This document shows positions 10,836-21,100 of a DNA stretch of 56,479 bases, in pieces (the stretch's first letter is position 1; each line of letters opens with the position of its first letter). Location of the stretch: the NCBI GenBank assembly GCA_000787465.1, contig JSYX01000197.1, positions 1 through 56,479 of the forward strand, in the 5' to 3' direction. The DNA comes from Thermomucor indicae-seudaticae (Eukaryota; Mucoromycota; Mucoromycetes; Mucorales; Lichtheimiaceae). Below the pieces are notes generated by a model. The model did not search any database, was not told where the DNA came from, and was given only the letters and a program-made list of their open reading frames with translations. Position numbers and translations under genes: made by a program.

Positions 10836-11523
10836 GAGGTGGGTTCTCCGCAGGACGAAAAAAAGAAAAAAAAAAAAAAAGAGAAGAAAAAATTGCCTCA
10901 GACCAAAGTGAGAAAAAAAAACACTCAGCCGGCTGCATTACGCCTCACCCCACCCCTTTCGATGATCTCGTGGTGCTTCTCGGTAATATTACATCCTTAA
11001 TTGTGCGACTTTTTCTTTATCAGATTGGATTGCTTGAATGTTCCGGGGAACTGCGCACTCCATAAGCCAAAGTTCCTGCAGGTCCACCTACGAGTCCGCC
11101 CTGTCGAACTCACAGAGCACGCACATACTTTCAGGATTCCACAAAGATTCTTGCTGGAATGCTTCGGTGGGTATGAATGTCTCAGACATGCGGATCGTCT
11201 TGCATTGGCGTCCGTCATCATGTTTCATTACGTGCCAATTCAGAAACACACGTGTATAAAACACTTCATGTCCTTAAAATGTTGCACCGCTTAGACACTG
11301 CATTCAGATCTTTTCAGCCAATGATTTATGAAGCATAATAGCTACAAACAATTTCGATCTTTGCAAAAATATCGCTATTTCCATCGTTAAAAAGAGTGAA
11401 ATGCAGAGATTTTCATTTTATTAGCAGGAAGGATATGGTTACTTATCTGATTTGCACACGAAGGCCGTCTGTCTTTGTGAGCAGACAATTTCTTTTGGTA
11501 ATAACTATGCGCGCGCGCGCGCG
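10836..11523. other. Intergenic, AT-rich, no supported gene
   Basis: This gap separates the channel gene start (10835) from the 3' end of the bZIP gene (11524). It holds a poly-A-rich stretch at about 10856-10920 (a polypyrimidine tract in the channel leader on the minus strand). An open frame at 11001-11294 has its shadow on the other strand and no recognisable features, so I do not call it. Confidence 0.5.
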
Positions 11524-11524
11524 C
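11507..11524. repeat. (GC)n alternating purine-pyrimidine run at the bZIP stop codon
   Basis: The run GCGCGCGCGCGCGCGC directly abuts the stop codon of the bZIP gene (its reverse-complement stop lies at 11524-11526). Such a tract can adopt Z-DNA and is unusual at a gene end. Confidence 0.9.
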
Positions 11525-12519
11525 TAAGAATCTTTTGCGTCCGCGCAGACTTTGACTGAACATTCTGGAGATGGCGAAGACGATGCTTGCTGTTCTTGTG
11601 ACTTGAACAAGTCTGCGACCGCATCAGCGGCGGCAGCGGCGTGGTTTGCCATGCCGCACGAAGATGTCAATTGCGCAGACGATCGACGGAGATAGGTTTG
11701 CTAGTAAATAAATTAAACAGGGGTGTCTGTGTGTATACATTTGATAAAAGGTGACATACCACCATGGAGCAATCACAATTGCCGTGGGCCAAAAGCTGGT
11801 TACGCAAAAACATGCTTTCCTCGCGTAGCTGGGACAGAAGGGTCCTTAGTTCCTTGTTACGGCTGGTCATTTGTTCGGCGCGACTCTCGAGGTCTTGCGT
11901 CCATTTCTTTTTCTTTTGGCGGCATTTGGATGCTGTCCATCCATTGGGTTATGTTCCGTTCTACATAGAAAGAAAGAAAGAATAACGCAACTTACCAGCT
12001 ACGCGGTTCCGTTCCAAGAGCTTTTTGCGCTGATCATCGTCTTCTTCGTCTTCGGCGGTATCCGTCGAACGACGCTTGCGAGTGGCGGGATGGACAGGTT
12101 TTGGTGGCGAGGGTTCGACGGGACAAAAGGAGGAGGATTCGACGACTTTGGCACACGGATATACGGTGGTGGGAGGAGGAGTGGGTGGCCGTTGCTGCAT
12201 TGTGTAGGGGTTGAAAAAGAACATGGGATACGGTGCTGCCTGCTGTACTGGTGCAGGATGACTATTGTTGTTGTTGTTGCTGAATTGACTTGCGACGGGG
12301 CTGGAAGGAGTCAAGGGAGAAGAGCCAGCTGAAACAAGGGGATCTGCAACAGTAGCAGGAGGAGGATATTCCCAATTACCGCATTCCATCAGAATCCGAG
12401 TGGGTGTGGCAATGCCGCTAAGGCTCGATGCTGCCTGCTCTGAAAATCCTAACGGAAATTATTAATCATCCATTAATTCCACTCATTCACAGTCTTGTAA
12501 CTCTTTTACCTGTTTCCAT
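11524..12519 (-). CDS. ATF/CREB-type bZIP transcription factor (Atf1-like)
   Basis: Four exons: 12519-12510 (only Met-Glu-Thr), 12448-11996, 11932-11760 and 11700-11524, about 270 residues. The N-terminal half is Ser/Pro/Asn-rich with a poly-Asn run. The bZIP domain spans the second intron: LERNRVAASKCRQKKKKW is the basic region, with the invariant Asn, two Ala, Cys/Ser and Arg of the DNA-contact signature N-x-x-A-A-x-K-C-R. The zipper continues LESRAEQMTSRNKELRTLL and ends LRNQLLAHGNCDC, the C-terminal extension typical of fungal Atf1/Sko1 proteins. An acidic run (TAEDEEDDDQRKK) precedes the basic region. It is divergent from the forkhead gene and shares its 430-bp upstream region. Expected role: stress- or cAMP-responsive activator binding CRE-like TGACGTCA sites. 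Orthology to Atf1 specifically is inference. Confidence 0.9.
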
Positions 12520-12949
12520 TTGGAATTTTGTGCAGTAAAAAAAAGGCAGAGGGAGGGCGCCATACAAGGGAATGGCGCTTTATATATCCCCGAATTTTGG
12601 AGACAACAAAGCGTGTGCATTGACGGTTTCACGACGTTGCGGCCGATCGCATGATGTAATTGGCTGGTGTTGAAAAACAGATTTGGGGGACCATTCCCCG
12701 CCTTCAACCCACGGAACACGATGAAAATCGTGTCTCGACTATGAAGAAACGCGAGAGAGACAGGAAGTTCCCAATTGGACATTGAACTGAAAATTTCCGA
12801 ATTGTTCTTCTTGTGGCCTATAAAAAGGGCGCGTCCTCTGAGTCAACCGAAAGCTCCGCGCACGCCCTTTCCTTTCCTTCTTTCTCACGTCTTGTCAAGC
12901 TGTATGGTTTTGTGTAGCATAGACTAGTGATTGATGATCCATACTAAAA
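12520..12949. promoter_or_regulatory. Shared divergent promoter of bZIP and forkhead genes
   Basis: The two starts face away from each other across 430 bp, enough for independent or common control. A perfect TATA-like box lies on the forkhead side. No canonical TGACGTCA palindrome was seen. Confidence 0.6.
12819..12826 (+). promoter_or_regulatory. TATA box of the forkhead gene
   Basis: TATAAAAA in the context GGCCTATAAAAAGGG, about 130 bases upstream of the ATG at 12950, which allows a normal 5' leader. Confidence 0.6.
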
Positions 12950-14038
12950 ATGGCTACGCTTCCCATGATTTTTAGCATGGCAGATCAATACGCCATCCCA
13001 AAGGACGCAAACGTTTTCCCGCCCAATTGGAAAATAGATCAGTTCCGTACTACTAACAACAATAATAATAATACAGATCCTTCTCAAGTTTATTATGCCT
13101 CTTCTCCTCCTCCTCATGACGGCTTCCGCGTGCGCCAACACGCCGCGCCAGCCTATGTACAACAGGAACAGCAGCAACCACCACCACCGCCGCCGTTTCC
13201 ATCGCCCCCCGTTACTGCTGGAGTGGCTCCCCTACCTTCCGATGCTCCTCCACCTCCGCAGCCTCAACCGAACGGCAGTCCGTACCCGTACTGTTACTAC
13301 CCTCAACAGCAACTGTTTGTCAACTCTCCGTCTCCGTCCTATGGATTCCCTGTCCAACAGGCCAACGAAAGAAGACCCGCGCGAAAACGCAGACGACCTC
13401 CGTATTCGTACGCATGCCTCATTGCTCAAGCCATTCTGACCTCTCCCGAGCTGAGATTGACACTCCGCGAGATCTACGATTGGATCCAGACGCGCTATCC
13501 CAGTCTGTATGAGTCCAACGAGACAGGCTGGCAGGTAAACAAAAATTGGCCTCGTTGGATGGAGGGGAAGGGTATTTAAAGCTAAGTTGTCATGTAGAAT
13601 ACGATCCGCCATAATCTATCGCTGAATCCATGCTTTATAAAAATCCCGCGGGTCCAACCCAATAGCACAATCACCACCAACAACAAGAACAGCAAGGGCG
13701 GATACTGGGCTGTCGATGTGCAGAAGCTGCGCCAAACCAATTTTGGGCGACAAATCATGGAATTGGGATTCTTTGACAATATGGAGTATTGGCAAAAGGA
13801 GCAGCTTTTGGAAGAACAGCGAAAGTTGGCCGATATTTTACGTCCCTCGACCGTGGAGGGCTGCGATTTCGATAATCTCGTCGTACCGCCTCCTCCGACG
13901 GTGACAAATGCAGAATTCGTTCAGCGCATGAAACGCCCCTATCCATTCGCATCAACACACAACAACAACAGGAACATTAGAACGAGTTCCGTACGCGACT
14001 CGCCAGCATCCTCCTCCTCTAATCATTCTATAATCTAA
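12950..14038 (+). CDS. Forkhead (winged helix) transcription factor
   Basis: Two exons, 12950-13534 and 13598-14038, joined exactly inside the forkhead domain (TGW-Q | NTIRHNLSLNPCF). The domain starts KRRRPPYSYACLIAQAI (about residue 145), continues LTLREIYDWIQTRYP, and has the recognition helix NTIRHNLSLNPCFIKIP followed by GYWAVD. All hallmark residues of the fold (PPYSY, W, R-H-N-L-S) are present. The N-terminus is disordered: poly-Asn, then Pro/Gln-rich tracts (QQEQQQPPPPPPFP), probably an activation region. The C-terminus carries a proline run and a Ser-rich tail ending NHSII. The domain is near the centre, as in fungal Fkh/Sep1-type regulators, without an FHA domain. Targets cannot be told from sequence. 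The neighbouring divergent bZIP suggests a paired regulatory locus. Confidence 0.93.
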
Positions 14039-15285
14039 TGAACACAACAAAAATTCAAACTTTATGGAGGCAAATACATAGTAATAATAAAAGAACTCGG
14101 ACCTAATTCTAACTGCATAGTTCTTACCGATTTCGTCTCATGGCAGTGCCATCTCCTGTTCCATTGACGCGCAACGAGTGGGTGATGGTTTGTTTAGCGT
14201 GCTGAACAGACGTGGACCCGCATACGAAGCTCGGTCCCCGCGAGCTGTTGGCTGCGGTCACTGGCATTGGAGTTTCAACAGCGCAGGAGGCTATTCGTCG
14301 CTACGAGACGAAGACGGTAGGAAAGAAAGTTCCAAGCTGTCGTCCGAAACTTCGTCGTCGAGGAGAACCGACCTGTCGCGCGATTGGTCCGAGGCAGCTG
14401 CATCTGCCGAGGAATTAGGCTATCGTAGTATCTACTTGATAAACAAGCAACTCTTCATAGTCTTATTACATAACATAATTCCTTCTGTCATATTCCACTG
14501 TTACTTTGCTTTATCGGGTATAGCCACTGGATCGCCCATGCAAAAATCCATGATGATGGATGACAACCCCTTGCGGGGGAAACTTCCACTCTGGGTATAT
14601 TCGCATGGTTCTCGTCCGATAAAGAATAGATAGTATAAAGAAAGAGGTGCTTACTTGTTGGCCCTTGGAGTACCGTGATTTGGGCATTCGTTATTAAGTT
14701 GACACATACACAAGGTTTTGGTGCAAGGCCGTACGTCCACTTTTTGTCGGCGGAACGCGGAGAGTCTGCCGAGATGGCGCAATACCTTCCATATTTGCAA
14801 GTCGACCCCCGTCACCCGGGTCAACCCAACGCTTATGATCATGTGGCCCCGACTGTTTGCCACATTTTTTATAGAAGCTCAAAGAAACTTCCTTGGACAC
14901 AACTGTAGCTGGTTTTCATTGCTGTGCCCCATATCGAATAAGCGGAAAGTGGGCAAGAATGGATCTGTACAATATGGCAGAAGAAGCGTTGTTCCGCGTA
15001 TTTGGGGAGGTCATCTACGTTTGGGTGGCGCATTGATACTTGCTGTGTCTCTTGTAGTGGTGTTCACAGTACTATTGCTTTACTACTACTCATGCGAATG
15101 ACTTTTATTATCGTTGGTCCTGGTGAATGCATCTCAAAAGCTGCTCCAAGTGTGATCATGCGCCTTGAGCTTTCATGAGTTGTCCGACCGTTCGGGCCGG
15201 AATAACGCAAGTGACGGTGTCCGGCCGTGCGGGTTAAAGAAACGCTCACTGCAGGCCAACCTTTGCTCCTCCTCTGAAATCCATT
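14039..15285. other. Intergenic with a degraded transposase fragment
   Basis: Between the forkhead stop and RPS25 start I find no intact gene. A Tc1-like helix-turn-helix relic (listed separately) lies at 14205-14360. Frames at 14675-15101 show no family signature. The last 200 bases are the RPS25 promoter. Confidence 0.5.
14205..14380 (+). pseudogene. Relic of a Tc1-like transposase DNA-binding domain
   Basis: The conceptual stretch LGPRELLAAVTGIGVSTAQE followed by AIRRYETKTVGKK and RPKLRRRG resembles the helix-turn-helix plus basic linker of Tc1/mariner-type transposases. It matches the start of the relic at 23.3 kb (LSPRQLLAACTGVGERTASD) at about half of the positions. No catalytic DDE part follows, so this is an isolated fragment. 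An exapted domain is possible but nothing supports expression. Confidence 0.5.
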
Positions 15286-15960
15286 ATGGTGAGCCATCCA
15301 TCCATTCAATGGACCACTCGATGACAGCAGGAGAAGGAGAGGGGAGTGAGTTTTTACCACTAAACGGCACCATGTAACGATTCGACAATGAAATGGCCCC
15401 TACCGCGCAATCTCTCGCTCATCTTGTGGTCCATGCTTTTGAAACAAGCCCAATGCTAAACATTTCCCATTTTCACAGGGTAAACAGGCAGCCGCTGCTC
15501 CCACCTCCGCTTCTGGAGGCAAGAAGGCCAAGAAGGTAACAATGAAAATCCAGCATTATGCAATGAGGGAATGAGTCTGGCTGACCTGTGTATTCCAAAC
15601 AGAAATGGTCCGCCAAGAAGGTCAAGGACAAGGCCAATAACATGGTTGTCCTGGACAAGCCTACCTACGAGCGTCTTTTCAAGGAAGTCCCGACGTACAA
15701 GCTCATTACGCAATCCGTGTTGGTTGACCGTCTCCGTCTGAATGGTTCGCTTGCCCGTGCTGCTATCAAGGAACTCGAGTCCCAGGGTCTCATTAAGCCC
15801 ATTGCGCGTCACCACGCCCAAATTATTTACAGTAAGTCAATTCTTTTCGTTGTTTGACGTGTCAATGTATTAACGCATCATGATGACAATGACAGCCCGT
15901 GCCACTGGTGGTGACGAAAAGAAAGTCTCAGCTGAAGACGCTGAATCTGACGAAGAGTAA
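15286..15960 (+). CDS. rps25: 40S ribosomal protein S25 (eS25)
   Basis: Four exons: 15286-15288, 15479-15535, 15603-15831 and 15896-15960. The first coding exon is only the ATG; its GTGAGC donor opens a 190-nt intron and the reading frame resumes at GGT AAA CAG. The product starts MGKQAAAAPTSASGGKKAKK, then KKWSAKKVKDKANN, VVLDKPTYERLFKEVP and LITQSVLVDRLRLNGSLAR, the winged-helix core of eS25, ending in an acidic tail (AEDAESDEE). Length (about 117 residues) is right for the family. It is a structural protein of the small subunit head, also known for a role in IRES-dependent initiation. Its stop lies 33 bases from the convergent MOCS1 stop. The start choice rests on the in-phase donor and on the family N-terminus. 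Confidence 0.95.
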
Positions 15961-15993
15961 AAAAGCAACCACCTTTGTCGAAAACAAATAAAG

Positions 15994-17911
15994 CTATTTC
16001 CATTGCCACGACCCACTTTGGCCACCAGACTTTTCTACAACGCGTATTCCCTCCATCACCATGTGTTTGGAAGATGCTTTACACATGTCATAGACCGTGA
16101 GCAAGGCAACGCTGGTGGCCGTCAAGGCTTCCATTTCGACGCCTGTTTTGCCTTGACACTGCACCACCGACTCGCATTCGACGTAATATCGCTGGTCATC
16201 GCGCTTGAGCTCCAGTCGGACATCAATGTATCCAAGCTGCAGAGGGTGGCAGAGCGGAATGAGCTGACTGGTCGCCTTGGCGGCCTGGATCCCAGCAATC
16301 TGCGCAACGACCAGGACGTTGCCTTTGGCTGTACGGGCTTGGTTATCCCTCAGTAATTCATAGGTATGCTCAGGAAGCACGATCCGACCCACGGCACGAG
16401 CTTCACGTTGAGTCACGGGTTTGTCAGTCACCGAAACCATGCGAGCTTCGCCTGTCTCTGGATCTGCATGAGTCAGATGACTGCTCTTGGTCGAGTAAGC
16501 CCGCAACCCAAACAGCGGCTTTCCAAATGATGATGACAACAACTGCACAGGATATCGTTGGAAACATGCTTGAAAAGAGAAAAAAACGAGTATTAACATA
16601 CAGGGTATATACACAAGGCGCTATTAGAATGGGAAGAGGGATGGGGGAATACAGACAAGACATGTTTCTCTCTCTCTCACCCGCCGATAAGCACCATGGG
16701 TCGATTTTTCCGGGAGGCCAGCTCAAACATACCTGCATGCTGCCTCTTTTTCCTGCGCACAGTAGCACCAATGTAACGCAGCAATTCGTCTTCAGTTTTG
16801 CCTTGTCTCAGTAAGTCGCGCAAGGATACCTCGGTGGATCCGAATAAGCACACTTTGATGCTTCCGTCAGCCGTGATCCGTAAACGGTTGCAGGTCCCGC
16901 AGAAATGGTCCGTCATTGAGCTAATGAATCCGATTTTGCCCTGATACCCCGGGACACGGTATGCCTTTTTTCCCCCATAAGCTCGCTTTCGTTGCACATT
17001 GCATATATGTGTTTTACCTTTGTCGTATCATTTGGACCATCCGTCAACTTTTCCAAGCGACCAAATCGTGACTCGATACGCTGTAATAGTTCTCGATAAG
17101 GTACCAGCTTTTCCTTATTCCATCGATTGCCTGTGCGATATCACACACGATGATTACTACTACTAAAAGCCATCCTTGCCTGAAAGAAAACAGTTACCGT
17201 CAAAGGGCATGTATTCGATAAATCGGACATTGACCGGCTTATCTCGCGTGAATGCCACAAAATTCAGCACTTGATCATCATTGGTCCCTCGCATAACGAC
17301 GCTGTTAATCTTGACGCTTTTGAAGCCCAGATCCGCAGCTTGCTGGATGCATCCCAAGACGTTATCAAAGCCTAATGATTATCTATCAAATTTTTATCTT
17401 TTGCCTTACAAGGATAACAAACAAACAAGCGGACCTTTTCGTCGAGTCATGATTTCAAACATGTGTCGATCCAGCGTATCCAGACTGATATTGATCGTAT
17501 CCAGTCCTGATTCTTTGAGTGCCGGTAATTTACGCTTCAATGCGAGTCCGTTGGTCGTGATGCCGAGGCTCTGGAGCCCAAGACCACGTAATTGATCCAG
17601 ACCGCGTACAATGTCGATCAGGTCAGGTCGAATGGTGGGTTCGCCGCCTGTCAGTCGGATCTTGGTCACGCCTTGCGAAACGAAAAGACGCGCGAGCCTG
17701 AGGATCTCGTCTGTCGTCAAGAGTTGGTCGTTGGGTGTCAGAGGTACGCCCTCTTCCGGCATGCAGTAGGTGCCTATTCAATAGCGAACGAATTGATATC
17801 GCTAACACACATCCTGAAGAGACAGATATTCATACATCGTAGATTGCATCGTTCGGTCAAGGATATGCGCAGATACGTGTGTGTGCGTCCAAATGTATCG
17901 GTTAAACAATC
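15994..17911 (-). CDS. MOCS1: molybdenum cofactor synthesis protein, MoaA and MoaC modules
   Basis: The minus strand encodes GTP 3',8-cyclase (MoaA) followed by cyclic pyranopterin monophosphate synthase (MoaC), which convert GTP to cPMP, normally in mitochondria. Moa[21 protein letters not shown] joined to [10 protein letters not shown] gives the radical-SAM C-x3-C-x2-C cluster; [12 protein letters not shown] binds [23 protein letters not shown] is the second 4Fe-4S site; the module ends RPMVLIGG. Moa[35 protein letters not shown], and [20 protein letters not shown] with the catalytic Lys-x-G-x-E-M-E-A-L. In-phase junctions found: 17836/17773, about 17415/17375 and several more. The initiator exon, upstream of 17911, was not identified, so the 5' boundary is partial. 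The MoaA-MoaC junction can be read either as a stop (GG-TGA) or spliced; see findings. RPS25 converges on its 3' end and the BAG gene diverges from its 5' end. Confidence 0.92.
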
Positions 17912-18260
17912 CTAAATATCCCGTTAATATTGGAGTCATGCAAAATCATGGTTATTGACGAACTTTAGCGCTGGCAATGGACCGGGTCCATTGTGGTCTC
18001 GAAAAGAACAGCCTCGGTGGGAAGAACAGCATAAAGAGAGAAAAGCGAAAAAAGAGAAATGAGCGCCGCGGTGACATTTTGGGACGGATTCAAGCGGCAA
18101 CTTTTGAAACCCAGCCGATGGAACGTCTTTATCAATACCACTCACAGCTCATTATTACAGTACTGTACTATAGGGGACAAAAGAGGTCCCCGTTTGTTAC
18201 CCCACCACCACGACGATCCATTCTTTATCTCTTTTAATTTACATTCTCTGGAGGGCATTT
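17912..18260. promoter_or_regulatory. Divergent MOCS1/BAG upstream region
   Basis: The unresolved first exon of MOCS1 and the promoter of the BAG gene lie here. A frame ending near 17936 on the minus strand could contribute MOCS1 leader sequence, but I found no in-phase donor that I trust. Confidence 0.45.
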
Positions 18261-19022
18261 ATGGCAAGCCTGGCATCCTTCTTTGGCTGGCGCAAGGCAT
18301 CCGAGAAGGAGCTCCAGAACTCCATCGTGCTCTCCTGGGAGAATCAGACATTTGACGTCACCTTTCGTAATCCGAGTCTGAATGTGGCCACGCTCAGGGA
18401 TCTCAAGGAGAAATGCAAGCAGCTGACGGGTGTACCCATGGCCACCATGCGACTTGTTGTCTCTGGAGGTACCTATATAAATATCCGAGATCACGGAAAG
18501 AGCCGATCCTGATGGGTTTGTCATAGCTCATTTAAAAGATGACACGGCAACCTTGACAAGCTGCGGTGTACGAGCAGGCTCAACCGTAGTCTTGACAGGC
18601 GAAAAAGTCAATGTAACTCGAGGGCAAGATGAACACAGACAGAAAGCAGTGTATATTGATTTCTTTTTGCATTACGTTAGAGAGAAGCCATTGAACAGAC
18701 GGCGTCGGGGAACCCAGAAGAATACGGCCTGATGGTCCGGATCGACAAGATCATGGACCCGTTGCGACACGGGCTGGTCGCAGAGATTGAGACCTTTCAG
18801 CAGAATGTCATGGGACAGTCGTCGTCGTCGTCGAATGATATCAAAGTGCTGCAGGACAAGGGCGTCTACTTGACGGAAAAGATCATGCAAGCCCTGATCA
18901 GCCTGGACGGCGTCGAATGCCCGCCCGAGTTTCAGACCGCAAGACAGCGCCGTAGAGAAGGGGTCAAGTTTTCGCAGCAGTTGCTGGAACGCGTCGATAC
19001 CATACGTGCGAAAATCAAATAG
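18261..19022 (+). CDS. BAG-domain Hsp70 co-chaperone with ubiquitin-like domain
   Basis: Three exons: 18261-18468, 18527-18612 and 18681-19022 (about 211 residues). N-terminal ubiquitin-like fold: SIVLSWENQTFDVTF, then LRDLKEKCKQLTGVP, MRLVVSGGAHLKDDTATL and CGVRAGSTVVLTG, the usual beta-grasp order with the K-x-x-L-x-x-x-TG-V-P-x-x-x-x-R-L signature. C-terminal BAG helices: EYGLMVRIDKIMDPLRHGLV, ETFQQNVM, KVLQDKGVYLTEKIMQALIS LDGVEC and ARQRRREGVKFSQQLLERVD. This architecture matches BAG1 and fission yeast Bag101/102. Role: nucleotide exchange on Hsp70 and delivery of clients to the proteasome. A Ser run (QSSSSSN) sits in the loop between BAG helices. No transmembrane segment is present, unlike Snl1. 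The stop lies 21 bases from the convergent neighbour. Confidence 0.9.
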
Positions 19023-19043
19023 AATCTATCTATCTACATATTA

Positions 19044-20226
19044 TTATTTTACAACAAAGCGGATGATATAGACGACCAGTGCAGAGCGCTGTAGCCACGT
19101 GGACAAGGGTAGATTGTCAAGAGAGGAGGCGAATTGATGAAGCCATCGACGGCATGATTCGTTACTGGTGCGATGATTTATCCAGCGTCGGACGAGGGAC
19201 TGATGCATTAATGAAAAAGTGTCATAGAACAAAAGGGTCGTGAAGAGCATGGTACGGTACAATGTGGATCGGTTCAGTTTGAGTCGCGGTGTTCGGTGGT
19301 GGTGACTGGGTGGCGTACTGATAGCGGGACACAACAAGGTATGACGGAAGACACGACTTAGTGATCGATCAGGATGGTGGTGGCAGTGATGATTATGGTA
19401 ATGATGATGTATGTGATTGAAAAGTGACATGTTTTGAACGGTATCGAGAAGGTCTTGCATTGCAGAAGAGAGTCGCCATTGGCTTTCGAGATAACGATCA
19501 TGCCAATCTGAATTGGATAATAAAAGATCGTTGTCGTTGTGTTCTCCCAGGCTGGTGGTTTGGGGTGATAATGGTCGCGTTGTTTGCAAGTCATAAAAGA
19601 CGGACGTGAGTTGTGGACATGAAATAGAGCGATGGAGTGAGGTCATGCAGGTCGGGTCACGTATGGCAAGTCGTGTTCGTAGGCTGGCTTGTGCTTGATC
19701 AATAAGCTGTATTAACGAGTCATTGATTTGACCGAGTTTGTCAAGTGGTGGTGGTTCCTGATTATCATTATTATTACATGTGCTACAATTAAAAAAGCTA
19801 TCGTTAATAAAGCTTAAAGAAGAGGGGGGGAATAATGCGCTTATACCGTTGCAGGTTTTCTAAAACAAGTCGATTGGTCGTCTCTAGACTAAATGAAAGA
19901 AAAGGTCAGGTCTCCCCATCTTTATCGCTCCACGTCTATGGTTGTCATTTTTTACATGGTAAGCTTGTTTTTCATTTCGATCATCATGGATTGCGTGTCC
20001 TCTACGACGCGTTTCATTTGCATCATTGTCTCGTCTAGGCTGTTCAGCTGGTATTATCATGGCTTTAGTGGAGACAACTTGCAGAATTGGTGACAACTGG
20101 GAAGCTTACCCGAGACATCCATGGATCGGACGCGGTGCTGTTTGAGGAGGACACGGCATCCTCATACGAAGGCGGCTCTATCTTTTCGCGTATCACATCT
20201 GCTGATGGTGAACATGGAAAGGACAT
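19044..20226 (-). CDS. Unknown coiled-coil protein with PPxY motif and His-rich segment
   Basis: Four phase-compatible exons: 20226-20110, 20047-19956, 19888-19847 and 19782-19044 (about 329 residues). The start MSFPCSPSADVIREK is followed by a PPxY-type motif (EPPSYEDAV, residues about 18-26), a classical ligand of Nedd4/Rsp5 WW domains. Residues about 40-85 (LNSLDETMMQMKRVVEDTQS and LTILETTNRLVLENLQR) form a heptad-like coiled coil. A His-rich run HIHHHYHNHHCHHHP could bind metal. Two hydrophobic stretches occur near the C-terminus (TMLFTTLLFYDTFSLMH and ALVVYIIRFVV), the last one reaching the final residue, as in tail-anchored proteins. I do not recognise an orthologue; a membrane-associated ubiquitin-ligase adaptor is a guess. 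Confidence 0.72.
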
Positions 20227-21100
20227 GAAAAGAGAGAAAAAAACGGGAAAAGAAAGGCAATCAAATCCGAAAAACCGTTTCCCTCTCTCTCTCTGTGTCT
20301 GTCTTTCACGAGATGCGGAGTGCCAAGTGAAGGTCTGTGTGAAACAGCAAAAAAGGTGTGCGTGACAGGTAGCTTAATGTGTCAATGTTTTGCGAACCTT
20401 CCATCACATGGTGGATCCACACAAATGTCTATGATGGTTTCACTAGACCGGATTTTAACCGAAAGGATAGGATTTCTGATTACGTACAGAACACGTTTTC
20501 GGGGAAAAGTAATTTCGGAAAGGATACACAACCAATTTAAGACCATAATTCTGGGGCAAGTTGTATTAACAAAAGACGCATTTATTACACTTGACAGTGT
20601 CGATAGAACTTGCAACGTCTGGTCATCGGATCAAATTAAAGAAAAACGCACATGGACCTGAGCTCTCTGAGAGAGAGAGACCCGATTCGTCTACACGTAC
20701 CAGGTCAATTTGGTCTTTTTTGCAGGCATTTTGACCTTCCAACGAGATCCACAAAAGTTTGCTTGCCATGCAGGTTACAGTTTGTTGGTCCTTCTAATGC
20801 GGGACATTTGAAGGCAAGCAGCGACGCCAAGACCCGGAAATTGCGACGAAGCGGGTTGCAACTACTTTACACAAAAAAATAAATCGCAACAATCCCAATG
20901 GGTAATCCAGTGACTGGAATCCCCTTTGTAGGAAGGACGAGATTCCTCCCGAGAAGTTCATCGCAGATTTCTTGGCAGGATTGTCAACAGACTGATATAA
21001 GGTACTCCCAACAATGTCGCGTCCTATGGATGTAAAAGTCTTTGAACTAGCAACTCACAATCGCATATAGATTCATCTCTGCTGCACGTAAACAACGACG
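20227..21100. other. Intergenic, no supported gene
   Basis: Open frames here (for example 20320-20661) have no family features and irregular composition. A (TC)n run is at 20282-20294 and an (AG)n run at about 20668-20681. The 3' part may already belong to the transposon-derived segment that follows. Confidence 0.45.

Noticed and set aside
10397..10837. 146-codon plus-strand frame
   Set aside because: Antisense of the Ser/His/Asp-rich first exon of the channel, which joins in phase to the next exon.
13232..13612. 126-codon minus-strand frame
   Set aside because: Antisense of the forkhead domain exon.
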